Below, one piece after another: positions 1-7,747 of a stretch of 64,000 bases of DNA. The stretch is from the NCBI RefSeq assembly GCF_014195505.1, contig NZ_JACIBV010000001.1, positions 8,742,001 to 8,806,000 of the forward strand, read 5' to 3'. Numbering within the stretch: the first letter of the stretch is position 1; every line of letters starts with the position of its first letter. Below the pieces are notes generated by a model. It searched no databases and had not been told where the DNA came from. It saw only the letters and a program-made list of their open reading frames with translations. A program made the translations under genes and the position numbers. Source of the stretch: Nonomuraea dietziae (GTDB lineage Bacteria; Actinomycetota; Actinomycetes; Streptosporangiales; Streptosporangiaceae).

Positions 1-305
1 ACCCCATCCTGATCATCATGACGCCGCTGCCGTTCCTGGCCGCCGTCTTCGGCTGGATGGCCAGGGAGATCGGCAGGCAGCCATGGATGATCTGGGAGCG
101 GCTCACCGTCGCCGACGCCATGTCGCCAGGCCTGACCTCGGGCATGGTCACCACGTCGCTGATCGGCTTCACCGGCGTGCTCGGCCTGCTCGCCGTCGTC
201 GACTACGTCCTCATCGCCCGCGCCGTGCGGCGCGGGCCCGAAGACCTCGCCCTCGGAGCCTGGCCCCGAACCCCCGCCCCTGCGCCCGTCCGCCTGGAGG
301 TCTGA
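1..305 (+). CDS. cydA: Cytochrome bd oxidase subunit I, C-terminal end (partial)
   Basis: This is the 3' end of the gene for subunit I of the cytochrome bd quinol oxidase, a terminal oxidase of the membrane that reduces oxygen without pumping protons. The reading frame is open from the left edge (codons start at base 3). It shows the conserved CydA stretch GWMAREIGRQPW, which marks the C-terminal part of the family, followed by one last membrane helix and a short Arg/Pro-rich tail. The stop lies one base before the cydB start, so the two subunits are translated together. The haem-ligand region lies outside the window. Confidence 0.93.
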   Translation, partial: PILIIMTPLPFLAAVFGWMAREIGRQPWMIWERLTVADAMSPGLTSGMVTTSLIGFTGVLGLLAVVDYVLIARAVRRGPEDLALGAWPRTPAPAPVRLEV

Positions 306-306
306 C

Positions 307-1035
307 ATGGAAGTCGTCTGGCTGCTCGCCTTCGCCGTCCTGCTGGCGGGCTACTTCGCCCTCGAGGGCTTCGACCTGGGAGTCGGGCTGCTGATGGCCG
401 GCCGTCCCCAGGAGCGCAGGGACCGCATGGTCGCGGCGATGGCGCCGTACGTGCTGGCCAACGAGGTGTGGCTGGTGGCCGTCGCCGGGGTGCTGTTCGG
501 CGCGTTCCCCGTGCTGGAAGGCGAGGTGATCTTCGCGCTCTACCCGTTCGTCGTGTCCATGCTGCTGGGCTGGATCGTGCGCGACGCGGGCCTGTGGTTC
601 CGCCGCAGGATCGAGGGGCGCGCGTGGCGCGGCTTCTGGGACCTGATGATCTCGCTCGGCTCGTTCGTGCTGGCCTTCGGCTGGGGGATGGTCATCGGCT
701 CGGTCGCAGGGCTGCCGTGGATCGCCGGGCTCGGCCTCGGCGCGCTCACCACCGCGCTGTTCGCCTTCCACGGCAGGACTTTCCTGGCCTGGAGGGAGGG
801 GCGGGGCGGCGGCAGGGTCCTCGCGCTGTCGGGGCTCGCGGCCGCCGCGCCCGTCGTCGTGCTGCTGGCGGCCGTCGCGCCGCACCTGCTCGACCACGCC
901 GCACCCGCCGCGACGCTGAATGTGCTCAGTCTCATGGTGGCCCCGTTCGCACCCCTCATGGTGGGCGCGCAAGTATGGGTGTGGCGCACCTTCCGTCCAG
1001 GCAAGGGCTCCGACCGCATCCCGTCGTTCTTCTAG
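307..1035 (+). CDS. cydB: Cytochrome bd oxidase subunit II, short form
   Basis: Subunit II of cytochrome bd oxidase (242 aa). It opens with a typical CydB N-terminus in which LEGFDLGVG follows the first helix, and it has several hydrophobic helices. It ends with a conserved-looking last helix (PFAPLMVGAQVWVWRTF) and a short basic tail. Usual CydB proteins have about 330-380 residues, so roughly 90 residues of the middle helices are missing, although both ends look intact and no frameshift is visible. The ATG is one base after the cydA stop. It is followed by cydD and cydC, giving a classic cydABDC order. A compact subunit II form or an old internal deletion would both fit. Confidence 0.88.
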   Translation: MEVVWLLAFAVLLAGYFALEGFDLGVGLLMAGRPQERRDRMVAAMAPYVLANEVWLVAVAGVLFGAFPVLEGEVIFALYPFVVSMLLGWIVRDAGLWFRRRIEGRAWRGFWDLMISLGSFVLAFGWGMVIGSVAGLPWIAGLGLGALTTALFAFHGRTFLAWREGRGGGRVLALSGLAAAAPVVVLLAAVAPHLLDHAAPAATLNVLSLMVAPFAPLMVGAQVWVWRTFRPGKGSDRIPSFF

Positions 1036-1042
1036 AGGGCTC

Positions 1043-2746
1043 GTGCACAAGGATCTCCTGCGGCTCATGCGAGCCGAGCGCTCGGTACGCGCGCATCTGA
1101 CCGTCACCCTGGCCGCCGCCGTGATCGCGGGGCTGCTCGTGCTCGTCCAGGCCGAGCTGCTCGCGGGGGTGCTGTCGGGCAGGTTCGCCACCGGCGCGCT
1201 GCTGTTCCTGGCGGCCGTCGTCGGGCTGCGCGCGCTGCTCGGCTGGGGGCAGGGGATCTTCGCGGCGCGCACCTCCACGGGAGTGAAGTCCGCGCTGCGC
1301 CACAGGCTGCTGGCCAGGCTCCAGGAGCTCGGGCCCGCCAGGCTGTCGGGACACCGCTCGGGCGAGCTGGTGACGCTCACGGGGCGCGGCCTCGACGCGC
1401 TCGACCCCTACCTGACCGGCTACCTGCCCGCCATGGCCGTGGCGGGCGTGGTGCCGGTGGCCGTCCTCGTCAGGCTGTTCGCGGCCGACCTCACCAGCGC
1501 GGTCATCGTGCTGATCACGCTGCCGCTCATCCCGATCTTCGGGGCCCTTGTCGGCATGCACACCAAGGCGGTCACCGAACGGCAGTGGCGCGCGCTGTCC
1601 CTGCTCGGCGGGCACTTCCTCGACGTGGTGCGCGGCCTGCCCACCCTGCGCGCCTTCGGCAGGGCCCGCTACCAGGCGAGCGTCATCCAGCGGGTGGCCG
1701 ACTCGCACAGGTCGGCGACCATGCGGACGCTGCGGGTGGCCTTCCTGTCCTCGCTCGTGCTCGAGCTGTGCGCCTCGCTGTCGCTCGCGCTGGTCGCGGT
1801 GCCGATCGGGCTGCGGCTGCTCGGCGGGTCGCTCGACCTGACGACCGCGCTGCTGGTGCTCCTGCTCGCGCCCGAGGCGTACCTGCCGCTGCGGATGATG
1901 GGCACCCGTTTCCACGCCTCGATGGAGGGCGTCGCGGCGGCCGACGCGGCCTTCGCCGTCCTCGACGACGCCGCCGCCCCCGAGCAGGCCAGGGCCGCCG
2001 CCGTCCCCGCCGCCGGCGGTCCTCCCGAGATCCGCCTGGAGAACGTCACCGTCCGCTATCCCGGCCGCGACGACCCCGCCCTGCGCGAGGTCTCCCTGGT
2101 GATCACTCCAGGGGAACGGGTGGCGCTGGTGGGGGAGAGCGGCGGCGGCAAGAGCACCCTGCTGCATCTGCTGCTCGGCTTCGTCGCCCCCACCGAGGGA
2201 CGCGTGCTGGTCGACGGCGCCGACCTGGCCGAGCTCGACCTGACCGCATGGCGCGACCGGCTGGCGTTCGTGCCCCAGCGCCCGCACCTGTTCGCCACCT
2301 CGGTCGCCGACAACATCAGGCTCGGCGCCCCCTCGGCCTCACCCGAGCTCGTACGGCGGGCCGCCGTCGCCGCGCACGCCGACGAGTTCGTCGACGTCCT
2401 GCCCGACGGCTACGACACGCTGGTGGGGGAGCGCGGCGCCAACCTGTCGGCGGGCCAGCGGCAGCGCCTGGCCCTGGCCCGCGCGTTCTGCCGTCCTGAC
2501 GCCTCGCTGCTGCTGCTGGACGAGCCCACCGCGCGCCTCGACGGCCGCAGCGAGGCCGCCGTCGTCACCGCCACCGCCGAGCTGAGCAGGGGGCGCACCT
2601 CGGTGATCGTCGCGCACCGGCCAGCGATGATCGACCTGGCCGACCGCGTGATCCGCATCCAGGAGGGGCGGATCGTCTCCGACGTCCTCGCCGAAAAGAG
2701 CCTGGTCCCAGGCGCGGGCGCCGCGCAGGCGGGAGACGAACGATGA
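1043..2746 (+). CDS. cydD: Thiol reductant ABC exporter subunit CydD
   Basis: Half-transporter of the heterodimeric CydDC exporter, which moves glutathione/cysteine-type thiols and is needed to assemble cytochrome bd. The protein has 567 aa: a six-helix ABC membrane domain (about 1-320) and a C-terminal ATPase. Visible motifs are Walker A GESGGGKST (about residue 363), signature LSAGQRQRLALARAF (about 467) and Walker B LLLLDEPTA (about 491). I chose the GTG start at 1043, seven bases after the cydB stop and preceded by a GAGGG-type ribosome site, because the residues encoded upstream overlap cydB and do not look like CydD. The stop overlaps cydC by four bases (ATGA), as expected for equimolar partners. 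Confidence 0.93.
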   Translation: MHKDLLRLMRAERSVRAHLTVTLAAAVIAGLLVLVQAELLAGVLSGRFATGALLFLAAVVGLRALLGWGQGIFAARTSTGVKSALRHRLLARLQELGPARLSGHRSGELVTLTGRGLDALDPYLTGYLPAMAVAGVVPVAVLVRLFAADLTSAVIVLITLPLIPIFGALVGMHTKAVTERQWRALSLLGGHFLDVVRGLPTLRAFGRARYQASVIQRVADSHRSATMRTLRVAFLSSLVLELCASLSLALVAVPIGLRLLGGSLDLTTALLVLLLAPEAYLPLRMMGTRFHASMEGVAAADAAFAVLDDAAAPEQARAAAVPAAGGPPEIRLENVTVRYPGRDDPALREVSLVITPGERVALVGESGGGKSTLLHLLLGFVAPTEGRVLVDGADLAELDLTAWRDRLAFVPQRPHLFATSVADNIRLGAPSASPELVRRAAVAAHADEFVDVLPDGYDTLVGERGANLSAGQRQRLALARAFCRPDASLLLLDEPTARLDGRSEAAVVTATAELSRGRTSVIVAHRPAMIDLADRVIRIQEGRIVSDVLAEKSLVPGAGAAQAGDER

Positions 2747-4467
2747 CCACCACCACTCACCCGGGTATCGAGGTGACGGAGCCGATGTCCGGCCGCCGCA
2801 TGGGCCTCCGCCTGCTGTGGGCCGTGCTCGCAGGGGCGGCGGCCGAGCTGACCGGCCTCGGCCTGATCGCCTCGGCCGCCTGGCTCATCACCAGGGCGGC
2901 CGAGCAGCCGCCGCTCGCCGCGCTGAGCGTGGCGATCGTCGCGGTGCGGGCGTTCGCCACCAGCAGGGGCGTCTTCCGCTACGCCGAGCGCCTGACGGGT
3001 CACGACGTCGCCCTGCGCGCCCAGGCAGCCACGCGTGAGCGCCTCTACCACTCGCTCATCCCGCCGAGAGCTCCCCGGCACGGCGGCGCCGACCTGCTCA
3101 GCCGCATGGTGGACGACACCGACGCCGTCCAGGACCTGCTGGTGCGCTGCCTGCTGCCCGCCACCTCCGCGCTCATCACCGGGCTCACGGCCGTCGTCAT
3201 CGCCGTCGCCGTGCACCCCGCGGCCGCGCTGGTGCTGCTGGCGGGGCTGGTCGCCGCGGGCGTGCTGCTGCCCGCCGGCACGGCGGCCGCCGCCCGCCGC
3301 TGGTCGGCCCGCATCGCCCCCGCCAGGGCCGCGCTCGCCGAGAGGGTGGCCGACCTCGTGCACGGCTCGGCCGACCTGACCGCCTACGGCGCGGGCGAGC
3401 GAGCCCTGTCAGGCGCGCTGGACGCCGACGCCGCGCTGGCCGCGCTCGAACGCCGCCAGTCCCGCGTCCACGCGGCGGCGCTGGCCGTCGGGGTGCTGGT
3501 GCAGGGGCTGACCGTGGCCGCCATCGTGCTGCTGGCCCAGGGCTCGGGCGCGGGCACCGTCGCGACGGCCGTCCTGGCCCTCACGGCGCTGGTCTCCTTC
3601 GAGCCCGTGCTGCCGCTGGCCGCGGCGGGGGAGCGCTTCGCGGGGATCTCAGCGGCGCTGAAGCGGCTGAAGGAGGTCCGCTCGGTGCCGCCCGCCGTCA
3701 CCGAGCCCGGCACCCCCGCGCCCCTGCCTGGAGCGCCGCTGACCGTCGAGATCGACGACCTCGTCGTACGGCACGCGCCCCACGCCCCCGCGGCCGTCGA
3801 CGGGGTGAGCCTCACGCTGACGCCGGGCAAGCGCGTCGCCCTGGTCGGCCCCAGCGGCGCGGGCAAGAGCACGCTGCTGGCCGCCCTGATGCGCCTGGTC
3901 GAACCAGGGTCGGGAACGATCACCGTCAACGGCGCCGATCTCAGCTCCCTCGACTCCGACGACGTCAGGACGCTCATGACGGGCCTGACCCAGGACCCCT
4001 ACATCTTCCAGACCACCCTGCGCGACAACCTGCGCCTGGCCGGCCCCGACGGCACGGACGAGGACCTGGAGCGGGCCGTGCGGCGGGCCCGCCTGGAGCG
4101 CTGGGTGTCGCGCACCGGCTGGGACGCCCAGCTCGGCGAGGACGGGCGGACGGTCTCGGGCGGGCAGCTGCAGCGCCTGGCCCTCGCCAGGGCGCTCCTG
4201 TACGACCCGCCCGTGCTGCTGCTCGACGAGCCCGCCGAGGCGCTGGACGAGGCCACGGCCGACGAGCTCATGGCCGACCTGCTCGACGTGACGCACGGCC
4301 GTACGACGCTCATCGTCACCCACAGGCTCAGGGGCCTGGAGGAGGTGGACGAGATCGTGGTGATGGAGCACGGCAGGGTCATCCAGCGAGGACGCCACGA
4401 CGAGCTGGTGGCAACGCCCGGCTACTACCGTGATCTCTGGCAGTCGGAGGCGCTGGTCTCGGGATGA
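2743..4467 (+). CDS. cydC: Thiol reductant ABC exporter subunit CydC
   Basis: Second half of the CydDC exporter (574 aa). The N-terminal half carries ABC exporter helices. The C-terminal ATPase has Walker A GPSGAGKST (about 367), signature VSGGQLQRLALARAL (about 470) and Walker B VLLLDEP (about 490), followed by DEA instead of the usual D-loop SALD, and the H-loop VTHR. It starts at an ATG overlapping the cydD stop. It closes the cyd operon; the next gene starts 91 bases downstream after its own strong ribosome site. Confidence 0.93.
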   Translation: MTTTTHPGIEVTEPMSGRRMGLRLLWAVLAGAAAELTGLGLIASAAWLITRAAEQPPLAALSVAIVAVRAFATSRGVFRYAERLTGHDVALRAQAATRERLYHSLIPPRAPRHGGADLLSRMVDDTDAVQDLLVRCLLPATSALITGLTAVVIAVAVHPAAALVLLAGLVAAGVLLPAGTAAAARRWSARIAPARAALAERVADLVHGSADLTAYGAGERALSGALDADAALAALERRQSRVHAAALAVGVLVQGLTVAAIVLLAQGSGAGTVATAVLALTALVSFEPVLPLAAAGERFAGISAALKRLKEVRSVPPAVTEPGTPAPLPGAPLTVEIDDLVVRHAPHAPAAVDGVSLTLTPGKRVALVGPSGAGKSTLLAALMRLVEPGSGTITVNGADLSSLDSDDVRTLMTGLTQDPYIFQTTLRDNLRLAGPDGTDEDLERAVRRARLERWVSRTGWDAQLGEDGRTVSGGQLQRLALARALLYDPPVLLLDEPAEALDEATADELMADLLDVTHGRTTLIVTHRLRGLEEVDEIVVMEHGRVIQRGRHDELVATPGYYRDLWQSEALVSG

Positions 4468-4558
4468 TCTCAACTATGTGATGAAATCAAGGCAATCGTT
4501 GCGTATGTGAGTTTTGTCCCGCGAATGTTCTCCCGTACCTGATCAGAGGGGGAACCGG

Positions 4559-7500
4559 ATGCGGGGCCGGACGACGTGGGTGCTCAAGCGTGCCGTCAGC
4601 GAGCCGCTTCTGCCCCTCACCGCCTTCGCGGCGATCCTCCTGGCGACCACCACGCTCGTGTCGTTGTCGATCTACATCTCCTCCGTGGTCGACGTCGGCG
4701 TCCGCTGGAGCGTGACACACGCCGACGGGGCCGACACCTCGGCGGAGGTCTCCACCTGGATCAAGGGCGCCACCTTCCCCCAGGCCGACGCGGCCGTACG
4801 CGCTCAGGCCGCCGAGTCCTTCGGCAGGTTCAGGCCGGAGACCGTCTCGTCCGTCACCTCGAGCGCCTTCCACGGCGAGGACGGCGCGCAGCTCTTCTTC
4901 GCCACCCGCTCCGACCTGGAAAGGCGCGCGAAGCTGGTGCAGGGCAGGTGGGCCGGTCCTGGCGCAGGACCGCTCCAGGCGACCCTGGCCCAGGACAGCG
5001 CCCAGCGCCTCGGCGTGCGCGCGGGCCAGGAGCTCACCGTACGGCGCGGCGAGACAGGCCCTCCCACCACGGTGCTGGTCACCGGCGTGTTCGCCACCCC
5101 CGACGACCTCTATCCCCGTCTGGACCCCGCCAGAAGCTCGCTCATGCTCTCCCAGGAGAGCTTCATGGAGCGCTTCACCGACCAGATGCTCGGCTCCTGG
5201 TACGTCATGCCCGACCTGAGCGGCGTCAGCACCGGCGACCTGGCCGGCCTCGCCGCGGCGGCCGCGCGCCTGCCCGACCAGCTCAAGGCTCGCCCGGCCT
5301 GCGCCGACTGCACGGTCAGGGAGGAGCTGTCGGCCTACCTCGGCCAGCTCGACCGCAGCGCCCTCGTCGGCCAGTCGACGATGCTGGTGCCGGTGCTGCA
5401 GCTGCTCATCCTGGCCGGCTACTCCCTCATGCTGACGGCCAGGATGCTGGCCGACCGCCGCCGCATGGAGGTCGCGCTGCTGCGGGCCAGAGGCGCGGGC
5501 ATGGGAGGGCTGGTGTCGCTCAGCCTGACGGAGGCGCTGCTGATCGCGCTGCCGAGCGTGCTGATCGCCCCCTTCGTCGCGCCGCACGTGCTCAACGGGG
5601 TGAGCGGCCTGCTGTGGGCGCGGGCGGGGGCGGTCAGGGTGCCGGCCGCCCCCGAGCCCGTCACGTTCGCGATCGCCGCCCTCGCCGCGCTGGCCGGAGC
5701 GGCGCTGCTGGCCGCGTCGGCGGTCAGGAGCGCCCGCCGTACCTACGTGGAGGAGCAGGCTGCGCGCGGGCGCGGCGACCGCAGGGGCGTGCTGGCCAGG
5801 GCGGGCGGCGACCTCGCCCTGCTCGTCGTGGCGGCGCTCGCCGTCTGGCAGCTCACCAGGTACGGCTCGCCCGTCACCGCGACCACCGGCGGCGTGCTCG
5901 GCATCGACCCCATGCTGGTCACCGGGCCCGCCCTCGCCCTGCTGAGCGGCGGGATGCTGGGCATGCGCCTGGTGCCGTGGACCTCCAGGATCGTCTCCGC
6001 CCTGACCTCGCGGCGCACGACGCTGGCCCCCGCGCTCGGCGCGTGGCAGGTCAGCCGCCGCCCCCTGCGCTACGTCGGCCCCGCGCTGCTGCTGACGATG
6101 GCCGTGGCCATCGGGGTGCTGTCGATCACCACCACGACCACGTGGGAGTCGTCCCAGCGCGACCAGGCCGGCCACAGGGTCGGCGCGGACCTGCGGATCT
6201 CTCCCGTCCTCGACCAGGGCGAGGTGGGCGGGCTCGGCGCGGGCAGGGTCTACGCGCGGCTGCCAGGCGTGCGCGCCGTCAGCCCCGCCTTCCGCGACTC
6301 GGTGGCGATCGGCGCGGGCTCGGCCCAGCTGCTCGCGCTCGACGCCGACCGCCTCGCCGAGGTCATGAACCTGCGCGAGGACCTGTCGGCCACCCCGCTC
6401 GCCGACCTGGCGAGCGCGCTCAAGGCGGGCAGGCCCTCGCTCGGCTCCGTGCCGATCCCCGGCACGCCGTCCGTGCTCAGCCTGCCGCTGCGCACCCAGG
6501 CGCCCGCGCCGCTCGACGCCGCGATCCTGCTCACCGACGCCGACGGGGTGCGCTGGCGGCTCGGCCTGACCGACAGGGGCGCGGGCGACGAGCGCCATCT
6601 GGTCGCCGACCTGGCCTCCCCCGCGGGCCGGGCGGGGAAGATCGCCTACCCGCTGGCGCTGCGCGGCTTCTCCTTCGGCGAGACGGGTGCGCCCGTCGTG
6701 CTCGGCGCGCTGACCGCGGACCAGGCCGAGGTGCCGCTGCCGGCCGACGTGGTGTGGACCGGCTTCGAGCAGTCGAGCCTGCAGGGGGCCGCGGGAGTCG
6801 GCGAGGGCAGGGCCAAGGAGGTCCAGGCCGGCGAGGGCGCGCTGTTCGGCCTCGACGCGATCCCCGCCAGGGGCAAGGCGGTGGTTCTGGCCTTGCCGCC
6901 TGACACGCCGCCCGAGCGGGTGTTCGGCGGGACCGTGGACGGCAGGGCGACCCTGCCCCAGCCGCTGCCCGTCGTGATCACCGACGAGCTGGCCGCCCAG
7001 GAGAAGCTCTCCGCGGGCACGAAGCTCTTCCTGCCCTTCGACGCGACCACCTCCCACCTGGTCGTGGCCGCCGTCGTCGACAGCCTGCCCGGCACGGAGG
7101 TCGGCGAGCCCGCCGTCCTGGTGGACCTGCCTACCATCGCCGACAGGGACGTGCTCACCGTCAACGCCCCGCCCAGGGTCACCGAGTGGTGGGCCGCGAC
7201 GGCGGACGGCGACCCGTCCGCCGCCACCGCGGTCCTGGCCGCCCACCCTGGCTGGAGCGCCCGCGTGCTCGACAGGCAGACCGTCTTCACCGAGCTTCGC
7301 GACGACCCGCTGGCCGGCGGCCTGCAGGGCGCGCTGCTGGTCGGCTTCGCCGCGGCGGTGATCTTCGCAGGGCTCGGTTTCGCGGTCAACGCCGCCGTCG
7401 CCGCCCGCGAACGCTCGGCCGAACTGGGACTGCTGCACGCGCTCGGGGTGAGCTTCCGCCAGGTGCTCGGCCTGCTCGCGGTGGAGCAGACGTTCCTGAT

Positions 7501-7747
7501 CGGCCTCGGCCTGGTGGGCGGCACCCTGCTGGCGGGCGGCATGGCGACCGTGGTGGTGCCGCACCTCGTGCTGTCCGGCCAGGTCACCGCGGTGACGCCG
7601 CCGGTCAGACTGGACATCCCGTGGATCCAGACCGCGATCCTGCTCACGGTCATCGCGGCGGCCCTGTTCGCGATCGTCGCCGCGCTGGCGGGCTCGCTGC
7701 GCCGCCGCGGCCTGGTGCGGGCCAGGCACGCGGGGGAGGACGCATGA
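4559..7747 (+). CDS. FtsX-like ABC transporter permease (large, MacB/LolC type)
   Basis: Large permease of about 1062 aa. It has an N-terminal membrane helix, an extracytoplasmic MacB-type region, helix groups near residues 285-420 and 450-540, a second extracytoplasmic region, and a final FtsX helix bundle (about 920-1060, including the AARERSAELGLLHALG signature typical of FtsX domains). Such proteins form type VII ABC systems that act on lipoproteins, lipids or peptides at the outer face, driven by a separate ATPase. I chose the ATG at 4559 because AGAGGGGG lies about seven bases upstream; the earlier TTG at 4514 has no ribosome site. The next gene overlaps by four bases and encodes a related permease. 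No ATPase lies next to the pair. Confidence 0.82.
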   Translation: MRGRTTWVLKRAVSEPLLPLTAFAAILLATTTLVSLSIYISSVVDVGVRWSVTHADGADTSAEVSTWIKGATFPQADAAVRAQAAESFGRFRPETVSSVTSSAFHGEDGAQLFFATRSDLERRAKLVQGRWAGPGAGPLQATLAQDSAQRLGVRAGQELTVRRGETGPPTTVLVTGVFATPDDLYPRLDPARSSLMLSQESFMERFTDQMLGSWYVMPDLSGVSTGDLAGLAAAAARLPDQLKARPACADCTVREELSAYLGQLDRSALVGQSTMLVPVLQLLILAGYSLMLTARMLADRRRMEVALLRARGAGMGGLVSLSLTEALLIALPSVLIAPFVAPHVLNGVSGLLWARAGAVRVPAAPEPVTFAIAALAALAGAALLAASAVRSARRTYVEEQAARGRGDRRGVLARAGGDLALLVVAALAVWQLTRYGSPVTATTGGVLGIDPMLVTGPALALLSGGMLGMRLVPWTSRIVSALTSRRTTLAPALGAWQVSRRPLRYVGPALLLTMAVAIGVLSITTTTTWESSQRDQAGHRVGADLRISPVLDQGEVGGLGAGRVYARLPGVRAVSPAFRDSVAIGAGSAQLLALDADRLAEVMNLREDLSATPLADLASALKAGRPSLGSVPIPGTPSVLSLPLRTQAPAPLDAAILLTDADGVRWRLGLTDRGAGDERHLVADLASPAGRAGKIAYPLALRGFSFGETGAPVVLGALTADQAEVPLPADVVWTGFEQSSLQGAAGVGEGRAKEVQAGEGALFGLDAIPARGKAVVLALPPDTPPERVFGGTVDGRATLPQPLPVVITDELAAQEKLSAGTKLFLPFDATTSHLVVAAVVDSLPGTEVGEPAVLVDLPTIADRDVLTVNAPPRVTEWWAATADGDPSAATAVLAAHPGWSARVLDRQTVFTELRDDPLAGGLQGALLVGFAAAVIFAGLGFAVNAAVAARERSAELGLLHALGVSFRQVLGLLAVEQTFLIGLGLVGGTLLAGGMATVVVPHLVLSGQVTAVTPPVRLDIPWIQTAILLTVIAAALFAIVAALAGSLRRRGLVRARHAGEDA

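Noticed and set aside
4468..4558. Possible promoter or operator between cydC and the first permease gene
   Set aside because: The interval is AT-richer and contains partial TTG-rich elements, but no pair of -35/-10 boxes with good spacing or clear dyad could be supported.
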